In this document: in pieces, positions 46,400 to 57,284 of the stretch | Layout of the letters: the number at the start of each line of letters is the position of its first letter | Numbering within the stretch: the stretch's first letter is position 1 | Source of the DNA: Melieria omissa | Taxonomy: Eukaryota > Arthropoda > Insecta > Diptera > Ulidiidae | NCBI GenBank assembly: GCA_963971225.1 | Contig: OZ020267.1 | Location: 54,019,590-54,083,589 of the forward strand | Length of the DNA stretch: 64,000 bases | Direction: 5' to 3' | The notes under the pieces: model-generated | The model's database searches: none | Seen by the model: only the letters and a program-made list of their open reading frames with translations | Told to the model about the DNA's origin: nothing | Position numbers and translations under genes: made by a program

Positions 46400-48120
46400 A
46401 ACTCTTGTGAGGCGATTGTTGAAATGTTTTTTATCAAAATATTCAATACATATTTATATTGCCTAATCACTTGGCCACCTATCACCTATTTGTTTTTTTA
46501 TTATATTTAATATTATTTTGATTCTTTTAGCTTAAGTTTTCATTATTATTATAAATTTATTTCTTAGTTTTATATGAGTTCTTGATTACGATTTTGATTT
46601 GCACTATATTTTCATTATTTTATTTTTTAACTTTTTATTTCATTAAATATTTAAGTAAGCTTTTTACTATAAAATATTTTTTCATACTTATTTGAAAAAA
46701 TTGATTTCATTTTCATTTGCACTATTATTTTTTGTTTTTTAATTATATATTTAATTAAATTTTTCATAAGCTTTTTATTAGAACATGTGTTAAAACTTAT
46801 TTGAAAAAATTATACAGAGTTACAAAGTCTATTGTACAAAAATTTTTTGAATTTAATAACTAATTTTATTTAATCTTTAAGGAAATTATTATTTTTAACA
46901 TTTTATATTTTGAATTCAATTTTTTAAGTTTTGAATTATAATATTTTATATATTAAATTAACTTTCTCCAACTTTTGTGTTTTTCATAAAAATGTATGTT
47001 TATTAATTTTCTTCGATTTTTTTTATTTATCAAAAAAAATTATTTAATTGTAATTTTTTTAATCCTTAGATAATTTTGTGATTTTTATAAAATTATTTGT
47101 AAACTGTTCATACATTTATTAATATCTATGCAAACAGTGTATTTGAAATACAAATAATTAAAAATACAAATTATGCAAAAATTAATTATTGTAAAATTTT
47201 TCCTTAAATTTTAATTTTCCAAATTATTTAGAAAATTTGTATTTATAAAATTTAATAAAAGAATTTTGGATTTTATAGAATTTACTTTATGCAAATTTTA
47301 TTCTTATTATTTATTGTTTTTATTTATATTTATGCAAATAATAAATATTTAATGCACATAATAATAAATGCAAGTAATGTAAAAATTTGTGATAATAAAA
47401 CTTGTTTTTTAAACTTTAACTTTTAATAACTAAATGACAATATTTTTTTCATAACATTTTTTTGACTTTTTTGCTACAACATTTCGTCAATTTATTCAAA
47501 AAATGGAATTTCAATGCAAAAAACAAAAAAAAAACAAATATTGCAAAAATCACTAATACGAATTTTATTCACTAAAACATCAATAAAAGAAGAACAATCA
47601 GTAAAAAAATTTTAACTAATAATAAAAAATTAGGTTTTGATTGGTTTTATAGCTTTTTCGAATTTACAAAAATAATTTGTAAGCTGTTTATTAAAATATT
47701 TCGTTATATTTGTGAAAATAATTAATTCTTTATATTTATAAAAATTAACCATACACAAATTAGCGGTTTATTTTAAATTTAGACTTTTATTTAGTGTTAA
47801 ATTTATTTAAATTTTGTTTTTAAGTTGAAAATTTGTAATCACTAAACTTTAGAGAACATAAGTTTAGTTTAATATTTTTATTTTCACATTATTTTTTATT
47901 GCTTTTTTGTTTATTTTTTCAATTTTTCATTATTTATAAACTTTTTTATTAATCGTTAGTTAAAATTTGGTTAAACTTATTTTTTATTATTATTATTATT
48001 TTTTAATTTTTTGTTTTATTTTATATTTAGACATTGTATACTTAATCATAAACTGCTTTTAGTTAATTGCAATAGTTAAATGTTTAATATTTTAGTTTAA
48101 AAGTTTTCGTTTTACTCCAC
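46400..48120. other. extremely AT-rich block
   Basis: About 1.7 kb composed almost only of A and T, mainly irregular TTTTA/AATTT combinations, with no simple period, no inverted ends and no open frame worth noting. It is bounded by ordinary sequence on both sides. Confidence 0.7.
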
Positions 48121-51090
48121 TGTAACATGAGAAACTGCAACAAAATTAGCCCGCAACACACCACCGTTAAACCATTCTTGACGAATGTTTTTCAACAAAT
48201 TTGTTTTAGTTTTTTGTAAGCAAAATATTGACATCAAACGCATTTTGTTGTTTTTGAAGTTATCAATAAAACTTCAATATACATTAAAAAATGGTTCTTT
48301 AAAAGCTCAAACAAAAAGGTTCACAATTTAGTGTAAGTTTGAAAAGTTATATTTCATTTGAGACTGAAACTTATAAGTTGATCAACAATTTTTGCAAAGA
48401 CACTGCAAAACATTGACATTGTTAGACTTTTTGCTCTAAATTCGTTCATTTATACAGCAAACGATATTTAAGCGCACTTCCACATTTGCCGCCAATACCC
48501 TATAAAATCCGCAGACATGTCAAAATTCATTTGCGAAAACATATTCAAAGACGATTTTATTTATATTTTTGAAGCGCTTTCATTGGTTTTCTTTGTTTTG
48601 GTTTTGTGGCTTATCGCTTGACAGATTTTCGAAAAGTGGCCGCCGCACAGCTTCGAACGTTTCGCACACGATTTTTGAAACGCTTATTTTTGTTATTTTT
48701 GTGCTCTTTTATTGTTGTACATTTACAAAACCAAACACAATAATCACATCACACTAACAAAAAAATGACAGCGAAAAATTGCAAAATGTTGAAAGCGTCG
48801 AATGAAACAAATTTTAATGATTTTTTTATGCTACGATTTGGAGAGGTTCGATTTCTTTGTTTTTAAATTTTCATCTTTGTAACGGTAAATTTTTTGTTGA
48901 GCAATTGCGACCACGATCACGACGACGAAGACAATTGCCCAGTGAAGAAGAAGAAGAAGAAAAACTTGCGTACTCGTTGGCTGCGTTTTTGGGTGATTTT
49001 TGAGGGGGAATAAATTTTTCTTTGCTTGCGATCGGCGCAAATGAAAAATTGAAACTGATCGAAAATTTCTCCATTAATGTTCAGAAAGACAGAAATTCAA
49101 GTCAAGAGGCAAAAGCAACAGCAACGGCCAGTCGCCAGCCAGTCAGCCGAATGCCGATCGCAAAACGAACGCTCCAAGTGGTAGCAACGGCTGCAGCGCG
49201 ACACGAAGCATCGCAGCGGCGAAACTGAAGCGAGCGCAGCGCAGAAAACGAACGTTTTCGGTGCGGCTTAACGTGAGCAGCGCTATGGATTGGTCGAGTG
49301 AGGGGGGGAGGGGAGGGCGGGTGGATAGGCGCTGTGAGCGGCGCACTCGCTTAAGGTAAAACCAGAAAGGCAAAGAATGCCGAGCGCTGAACGTTGCTCG
49401 ATTTGGAGAGCTGCAGCCGCAGCACTAGCAGAAATCCAAGCAACAACAATGTGCCGAGTATTGGCCAAGACAACGCCGAGAACGTTGGCAGCGCAGCGCT
49501 GCGCTGCGTACGTCAGCGTTCCATGTTCGGCAAAAATGTACGTCGACGCAGTTGCGTTCGCACAAACGGTGCTGAGTAGTGTGGGGCCAATTCGCTGACG
49601 GTCGGTGTATGTTCACCTTTTGGTTGCAGTGCCGAATTGTTGTTTTGGTTTTAGTTTTTGTTTATGCGTGCAAAAGTGGAACATTGACTGATGATAAGTG
49701 AGGGCGAGCAGTAAATGAATATGCGCACAGATGTTTGGGCAAATTGCCACCTGCACCGCTTCTTCCACTTTGGCCCCACAGTTTGCTGCTGCACGCGTCG
49801 AGATTATGGTTCGGCGCTTTTAAGGAAATGCGCGAGCTGCATTCTTGACGCCAACTGCGCACGAGTGCGAAAAACGATTTCGAAAGCAACTGTCGCGCTT
49901 TAAGTGCCAATTATGTGCGCGCGACAATTGCGAAAAGCATTGAACTATTGCAACAACCAAGACAACAACAACACTAAGAAACACAACAGCTGTCCCAGCA
50001 ATGCACACATATTTTTTTGCTAACGGCAACCACGCTCGTACAAGCCGAACGCACAAACGTCTCGCGTTCGCTTACAATGTGCGCTCGCTTTCAAAGCGGC
50101 GCTCCAGAGTGCCAAAGAGTGCGTCACTAAAAAGCTGACTAGCCGATAATCAAATTAAGCCTAATCATGTGCAAAGTTTGAAACTTGTTTCTTCAGCAAA
50201 AACTACTATCAGAGCAGCGCTTCCCCAACGTCAGCTGTTACCAACCGAGCGTAAGTTTAGACGTTTAGTGCGGGGAGCAAAAAATACCGGCCACGCAGAT
50301 ATCCAATTGCTGCACTATCAACGCGCTCACCTGCTCTCATGTAATCTCGCACGCTCTTTGCTGTTTCATGTTGTGGCGTTGCGCACTCAGACAACAACAA
50401 CTAACTCCGATTATGCTTTTGTTTCTCGCTCCACAACTCGCTGCTTTTCGCGCCTTTTGCCGTTCAGCTGTGGTTTTCGCTAAACGTTGGCAGTAAAAGT
50501 GCATTGCTGCGTTTTGTTGTTGTTGTTGTTGTCTGTTGCATGTGGCGCACAGTGTTGCGGTGGGCTCACTGACGCGCCAGTAGGTGTTACGCCTGCGCAC
50601 TGAACTTGTTTACGTTTGGTGCGCCTGTCTGTTTTACTCATTATTATTATTATTTTCTTTCCTATTTTCCACTATTCGCTTCACTGTGCAGCCGCAGTTC
50701 AGCGCCATTTTGCTCGCACCGTTGTTGCAATTTGTTTACATTCTTTCATTTGAGTTGTTTTTTTTGTTGTTTTGAACACGCAAATATTTATTTGTCCATT
50801 CACTGCACCCTTCTGGGTGTGTCGCTGTACGGGTATTCAGTTTTTGTTGTTGTAATTGAATTGCTATACAAAGTTCACGCTTATGTTGGATAAATGGTTA
50901 AATGGACTGCAACGTGAACCGAAGAGGTTATGAGGCCAAGTATTGAACGTGGGAATAGAGGTGCGTGCCAAAGGCCAGTGTGGACTTTTACTTTGAGAAG
51001 GTGCAGCACAATTTAAGCTAAACCTTAGTTAACGATTTTGATATTTTGTTGCCATAAGACAACATGCAACATTGAGAACGCCTGAGGGTG
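48121..51090. other. GC-richer region; candidate promoter or 5' exon
   Basis: From about 48900 to 50600 GC and CpG content visibly rise, for example GCGAGCGCAGCGCAGAAAAC near 49231 and GTTGGCAGCGCAGCGCTGCG near 49485. In fly genomes such blocks in AT-rich surroundings often mark promoters and 5' UTR exons. On the minus strand GAGAGCAG|GTGAGC near 50330 would be a fair splice donor. No open frame shows a recognisable domain, so no gene is called. A GAAGAAGAAGAAGAA run lies at 48944-48959. Confidence 0.4.
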
Positions 51091-51099
51091 CCCGGAATT

Positions 51100-52135
51100 A
51101 AGTTTCTTGATGGTTTTTTAACAGTTTGAGGTCTTAAGAGTACTTTGGAAGAAAAATTGAATTTATAATTCTTTGATTTAAAACAGAGATATATGAAGAA
51201 AAATTAAAAGAGACCAGAAAAAGGTTTTTTTGATTTTCATTTTATTTAATATTTTTCATAATAACTTTTATTTAATAATTTAATTTTGGTTTTATTTTTG
51301 TATTTTTGTGGATAGTAAACGATTCTAAGATTACATTTCTTATTGGTCTTTTGAGTAGTTTGAAGTCTTTAAAGTCTTTAAAGTGAATGTTTTGATTTAA
51401 AACAGAGAAATATGAACGTTTTTGGAATTTTATTTCTTCAGATAGTAAAGAAAAATGAAGAAGAAGCAAGAAAAAGATTTTGTAATTTTTATTATATAAC
51501 TTTGTGGAAAACCTGATACAAAAATAGAAGGTAGAGCCGGTGCTTCTTCTCAGCCGCCATATTGCTAAAGGTCTTTTTGACGTTCTTCTTTGAAAATGTG
51601 CTACCGTACTGTTGTCAGAAAATCCCTTGAGTTAAGCAATGAGTTATCTGCTTTTGAATTCGCATTAACATTTTTATACTTTCGCCCAAAATATATTAGT
51701 CACAGTGAGAGGTCTATTCCGTGTTTATTTAAGAAAAAACTTAATATTTTTATAACCTTAAATATCGTTAATTAGGTATTGCAACGAAGTGGCATCACGA
51801 CTCAAGCTTTTGACAAATACAAAAAACGTCAATAAGCACGTTTAGTGTCAAAACAAATGGCAGCGGTTCTACCTTCTATTTTTGTATCATGGTGGATAGC
51901 TAAGCAAAGCTAAGGGAATAATTTTCTTATTGGTCTTTTGAATAGTTTGAAGTCTTTAGAGTATTTTGAAAGAAAAAAGTAAAGATTTTGATTTAAAACA
52001 GAGAAATATGAACACTTTCGGAATTGTATTAATAATTTTGTAATTTGTATACACTTTGAGGCATAAAATTTATATTAAAAAATAGTTAATAATTTTGTAA
52101 TTTTTATACACTTTGAAGCATAAATGTAAAATGTA
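51100..52135. repeat. ~235-bp tandem repeat, three units, interrupted
   Basis: TTTCTTATTGGTCTTTTGA, AGTTTGAAGTCTTTA and TTTGATTTAAAACAGAGAAA recur near 51103 (diverged), 51338 and 51925. The first spacing is about 235 bp. The second is about 587 bp, the excess being explained by a 366-bp MITE insertion. Confidence 0.75.
51519..51884. mobile_element. TA-flanked MITE, 366 bp
   Basis: Inverted ends CAAAAATAGAAGGTAGAGCC (left) and the same with one change at the right are flanked by TA on each side (51517-51518 and 51885-51886). No transposase. The TA duplication points to the Tc1/mariner/pogo group. It interrupts the 235-bp repeat. Confidence 0.8.
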
Positions 52136-52149
52136 AATTGGACCTTTCA

Positions 52150-52308
52150 GCTTTAATATTCAAGGCTGCAGTGCCACTAATGATGTCAAATGTACCACAA
52201 TCAAAATCTCCTAAAATTTATCCTAAACAATTCTACCTCCTAAAAATTCTCCTGAAAGATCAAACATTTCCTAAATCTACAAGGAAATCTCCTGATTTGG
52301 CAACACTG
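52150..52308 (-). mobile_element. half copy of the CAGTGTTGCC MITE
   Basis: On the minus strand CAGTGTTGCCAAATCAGGAG, ATTTCCTTGTAGATTTAGG and TGGCACTGCAGCC follow in the same order as the left half of the element at 4827-5302. The other end is missing. Confidence 0.7.
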
Positions 52309-53620
52309 TGGAAAAGTCTTGTTGAGGTCCCATGCTCCCAAGCGAAGTGAATAAGAAGACAAACAGATTAGTTATTGCCATATGGCAACACTCTAAAAAC
52401 AGGGTCTATATGACCTAAAATTGCAACAAATTGTTAAAGAATATTTGTTGCTATGGCCACACAGAGGACTAAATACAAATATTGGAACGAAAAGTGTTCT
52501 ACTTTTCCATAAACTTCCATATTTTATTCTAATTTCATGCATACTCAAGTTGACATATTTGGATCACAAACAAATCACTTAACATTAAACTAGTTAATGC
52601 AGAAAAATGCATTATCTGTCCATGCAATGCTGATTTACAATACATCTCTCAGACATTTACATTAGTGCAATCATATTTTCTAATTAATATTCTCAAAATT
52701 CCTTCATGTCAATAATAAATATGATTTTTTTCCAGTTTTTCAAACATTTCAAAATATTTGCTTCACTGTAATTTGCGTGCAGTCACATAAATATTTCTAG
52801 TGCAACTTTATTTATGGATTCGTTGCGGCGAATTGTTGTAAAACAACTCGGTAGCGTTAACTTGTTTTCTGTTTAATGCTTTTTTTTTATAATGTAAGGT
52901 CGCTAACGCGTTAGGAGACTCGATCGGCCACTGCCGGCCCATACGAATAATTTAAATTCGAATTAATCATAAACGCACAATTAATATATTTCACCGTCTC
53001 ACCAAACCCCCTGTCCATCGATTCATCACTCCTCGTGCAATTTGTGTGCAATCATAATTCTGATTTATGGCGCCAACTGTCGCACTGAGTCGGCGCGCCG
53101 TGTCGCATAAGTCAGGAAACTGAATGCAGTGTACGCACTGAGCCACAAGTGGTCATTATTTCGGTAAAATCTGCTATGCATTTTCCACTAATTTATGTTG
53201 GTTAAGCACGCTGCGTCGCAATACGGAACCGATTCTGTTTAAGCTCCAGTGCCCAGTTAATCGATTAATTTCAAATAGATGCAATTTACGTGCAATTAAA
53301 TTGAGTAATTGAGCTTAGAGTTTGAAATTATGTGCGATATTTTCAAGTGAGAAAAACTCTTTAGAATAAATTTGGAGTGGAGTTTTTAGTGAACAACTGA
53401 AAACGGCGAACGACTTAGGCGTCACCGGTAAGTTTTGGTTCTGTTAAGAAAAACACAAAAACGTTGGAGCGTCTTTTAATAAATTATCGGCAATTTTTAG
53501 ATTGAAAACATTTTCTATAATCCCTTTTAAAAGTGCCTGACGATTACTACGCGTGTTTTAGATAATTTCCCATAAGGATTTTCCTTTTTTAGTCGATGAC
53601 TAAAGATTTATGGCAGCACG
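52309..53620. other. unique-looking non-coding DNA
   Basis: From 52740 to 53330 the sequence is a mixed AT/GC block with TAATTAAT, CATAATTCTGATTTATGG and GTCGGCGCGCCGTG, of the sort seen in conserved fly non-coding elements. No exon is supported. Confidence 0.4.
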
Positions 53621-54510
53621 GGCTTTCAAGTGGTACAAACCTTTTTTCTGGACAAACTTTGACCAATGAAAATATTAAAAAAAAACTTCAAAATTCTTGA
53701 CTGAAATTGGTTTGGGCGACTAAAACATTGAAAAACTCCTTAAAATTCTTGACTGGAATCGTTTTGGACGAGCTTTGACCGATGAAAATATTGAAAAATT
53801 ATTGAAATTTTTTACTGGAATCGTTGTACACGATTTTTTACTAATAAAAACATGAAAAATTCATTGAATTTGTTGATTCGAAACGTTCTGGACCATCTTC
53901 GATCAATGAAAATATTGAAAAATTCAAGGTAATTTTTGACTGGAATCGTTCTGGATGACCTTCCACCCATGAAAATATTGAACAATCCATCAAAATTCTT
54001 GAAAGAAATCGTTCTGGACAACTTTCGACCGACGAAAATATTTAAAAATCATTAAAATTCTTGCCTGGAATCATTGTTAATTACCCTCGACCGATGAATG
54101 AAGTCGATGAAATATATTGGAATTTATTTAATGTAATTGTTTTCAAAGGATTCGAAGGATGAAAATATTAAAAAATTCTTTGAAATTCTTAAAATAAATA
54201 ATACTGGACTACCTTCGATCGATGAAGTCATTGAAAAATTTAAGGATTTTTTGGACTGCAAACCTTTCGGACAACCTTCGATCCATGAAAACATTAAGCA
54301 ATGTTTCGAAATTCTTGACTGGAATAATTTTGGACATCTTTTGAAAAATGCATTGAAATTCTGGGCTGTAACTGTTCTGAACGACTTTTGAACAATCAAA
54401 ACATTAAATAATCTATTGAAACTCGTGACTGAAATCGTTTTTGAGGAACTACGACTCAAGACATTGAACATTGAAACAAATTCCTGGAATCATTCTGAAC
54501 GATCTTCGAC
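53620..54510 (+). repeat. 62-63-bp minisatellite, about 14 units
   Basis: Units carry GACTGGAATCGTTCTGGAC, CTTCGACCGATGAAAATATT and GAAAAATTCATTGAAATTCT. GGAATC-type starts at 53755, 53817, 53880, 53942, 54005 and 54067 give spacings of 62-63 bp; later units continue near 54193, 54255, 54318, 54428 and 54485. A 63-bp unit is 21 codons and reads DWNRSGQLSTDENIEKFIEI in the plus frame. Many units have lost a base or carry a stop, so the array is not coding now. It lies immediately upstream of a decayed mariner on the same strand. Confidence 0.85.
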
Positions 54511-54589
54511 CAGCGACCTTAAAATTTTCTCGAGTCTGTTTACATGATTTTGGTGGAGAGTTTGGACACGGGAGGCCATTGTTCAATAG

Positions 54590-55100
54590 ATCGAAATTTT
54601 CTTCAAAAACTGTACTCTGCTGGATTGCTTCAATTCGAATTCCACAGTCGGGGAACTCCTCATAACTAGTGACAAGACATGGTTCTACGAGTTGTATGTG
54701 CAAACTAGTCATCAGTTATTGGAATTCAGTACAAAATACAAGGCTAGCAGAAATTAAAAAATACACTATAAAGACGCTGAAGAGTTCAGATAACGGATGG
54801 ATGGATGGAAGATTAGTTGTTCTTCATTCAAAATTGGCAAACCATTCTATACTACTTAAGGCCCAAGAGAGAAGAAGACAAAGAAAAGTTCAGAAGATAC
54901 TCATTGGTTTCTTGGATATCATTTCTGAAGGGCAACGGATCTACAAAGAATATTACTTGGCTCTGTTCAAGCAGTTAAACTCAATAAAGAACCATTCGAG
55001 TTGACAACGCGTCTGTTGTAACTGAATTTAAGGCTAGAAACATATAAAACACCATTGATCAACTGCAGTTTTCCAGTCTCTCTGTGAGTTTTGTTTTGTG
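54590..55100 (+). pseudogene. decayed mariner transposase fragment
   Basis: Reading across frameshifts gives LITSDKTWFYELYVQTSHQL, KVQKILIGFLDI, EGQRIYKEYYLALFKQLN, then DNASVVTEFKARNI and NTIDQL. This runs collinear with the transposase at 3741-4463 (ITGNETWVYEYDMQTSQQ, KVMLIVFFDI, EGQTVGKDYYLTVLRRL, DNAPSHRANIINDFKAK, NTIEQ). The first catalytic Asp is present here (SDKTW). No terminal repeats were found and there are several stops, so this is an old relative of the first mariner. Confidence 0.78.
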
Positions 55101-57131
55101 TTATTCTCGAGACTGAAATTTTCGTAAAAAAAATTGGATAAACTTAAATGAAATCAGATATGTTGTGGCAACTTTATATTTACGAAAATATGCTTTAAGT
55201 AGCAAAAATATTAATAAATAAATATAAACAAATAATATGGACTAATAATGATAACTAAAAATTGATAAAAAATTTAAAAAATTTATTAATTGTAACTTAA
55301 AAAAATTATTATAAATTTCCCTACAATTTATTAACAAATTGTGTTCTAAATGTCAGTGTTCAGCTATCTTACGATCTCAATCGATTACATTTCGAAACTG
55401 TTTCGAAGCATCAAAACACTTGACTCACATTGGCACAACACCGGCAACAATCTCACGGCAGGCAAAAGGGTTCGCACAAAGCCCCATTAACACATCCCAA
55501 GTCCCAATTATTGTGAAAATGCTAAAATTATAATGGAAACTAAATTAAAATACTTGCAGTCGCACTAAAGTGCAAACAATATTTTCAACTTTTCTACGGT
55601 CGTTCAGCAACTGCAAAGAATTACACAAACAAGCACGCAAACATTTAAACATACACACACACACATACACACAGTCACACATTGCGAAATGGCAACTGAG
55701 CAAATAGCCAAAAGTCAATAAACGACAAACTCAAATGAAAATATTGTAGTTAATTACAATAAGTCGAGTTAAATTAAAACTAATTAATTGAAGCTGTTCG
55801 AAGCTGTTCGGCTGTCACATGCTGCAGTCGAGAGCGTTTTGTGTTGCGGCGCGGCGCTTCAATGCCGTGGAATGAAAGGAACACGTAAATGTGCATTGCA
55901 TGACAATGGCCTCTGCGCACAAGACGGACGCAATGACTTTCGAAATAGCTCAGTGGGCGCGAACAACAAAAACAATAACAACAGTAAGTGCCGGTCGCGG
56001 GTGTGCGCGCACACAACAACGAAACGGAACAGACGTGACCCTGTCCGGCAAATGACAGTCGTATGTAACTGACAAACGCTTCGAAGCGACGCTTTATTGC
56101 TTTCCAAATGCTGACACGGATCGATAGAGTTTGGACAATAGGCGCAGCGATGGAATCGGTTGATAAATATTGCATAACATAGTCAAAGTCTTCGCAAGTT
56201 TATTTGAATATTTTTATTGAAATTAATTTAAAAAATATAAATTTAAAGTATATGAAGAACTTATTTACAGTTCTCAACTTCAGAGGCTTTCATGAGTTCC
56301 AAGTTGATGTAATAACGTAACGAACTGGGAAGGCAAATGTTGTTGCATTGTGGCAAAAAGGAAGTTCGTCAACCTGATTTGGTAAGAAACAGTGTTGAGA
56401 AAATCCTAATGCCTGGGGGGACCTGGTTAGTTAGAAATTTCGAATCTACTCTCCTTCATTTAAAAGTCGAAAAGGGATTTACAAGGGGCCATTTCACTTT
56501 ATTATGAAATACAAAACTGCAGTCAATTGTTTATCGTAACCAGTGTTGCCAGTTTAGCGAGTTGTTATTGGGTTCGCAGGAAAGCCATTTTGGTTTTCAC
56601 AAAAAAAAGACTGCAAGTTTGTTTCGAAGGACTTTTGTTAATGCTATGACTTTCCTTTTTTGACTTTTGAACGTTGTTACTTTAAGCTTAGTTGAGCAAA
56701 ATTTTGGTTCTAGCTGCCGATTTTATTTCATTTTATGCATTGTGAAAGAAACGAAAGATGTCGGTGTATTCTACTCTTTTATTTCGTAAAGGCAAGAAAA
56801 CCACTGAGGCTGACAAAGAGATGAAATAATGTAATGTAATGATTACACATCATGCTGAGATTTGCGCACTGCAAGGATCATTGTAGCCCTTAGATCGTCT
56901 GGTATTTTATGTACTCAAGTAGTGAGTCAGACCTTTTTACGATATTTGCAACAATTCCTCATCATTGAGGCCATGTTTCCCTAGAAACATTGTACCTCTG
57001 CGTTTTGTCATCTGTTCAAAACAGAATGAACTAAGTTTGTGGAGTTGGCTGTTACAGAAAAAGTGTTCTGTTAAGGCGTCACATAGAATCCTTAGGTCTA
57101 AGAGGATCATTGTGGTACCATCTATTTCACC
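55101..57131. other. non-coding DNA
   Basis: CA-rich microsatellite near 55652-55672; an 11-bp direct duplication GAAGCTGTTCG at 55790-55811; a GC-richer unique block at 55780-56160. CAGTGTTGCCAG near 56543 looks like one hAT end without a partner. No exon is supported. Confidence 0.4.
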
Positions 57132-57284
57132 CGTTTTTTTTTAATGTGCGAGTCCTGTAATTTTCATCTACTTCAAGTGGATAGCAATAGAAGTAGATGA
57201 GTGTTTCACCAGTCCGAGGTAGGAATCGAACCCAGGGCCTCGGTATGAGAAGCCAGCGCGCTACCCGCTGAACTATCGAGGTCG
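57132..57284 (-). mobile_element. tRNA-derived SINE, copy 3, with A tail
   Basis: The best-preserved copy. Minus-strand text: ACCTCGATAGTTCAGCGGGT, AGCGCGCTGGCTTCTCATAC, GAGGCCCTGGGTTCGATTCC, GGACTGGTGAAACACTC, then CTACTTCTATTGCTATCCAC. The A box (TAGTTCAGCGGGTAG) and B box (GGTTCGATTCC) are close to consensus for pol III. The 3' end (low coordinates) has a run of about 10 A on the minus strand. The acceptor arm does not pair, so it is not a functional tRNA. Confidence 0.82.

Noticed and set aside
56543..56640. CAGTGTTGCCAG as the start of another hAT-like MITE
   Set aside because: No matching inverted end or target duplication was found nearby.
57171..57284. Possible tRNA gene (Met- or Glu-like)
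   Set aside because: A and B boxes are good, but the acceptor and anticodon stems do not pair and two sibling copies share a non-tRNA tail, so it is a SINE.
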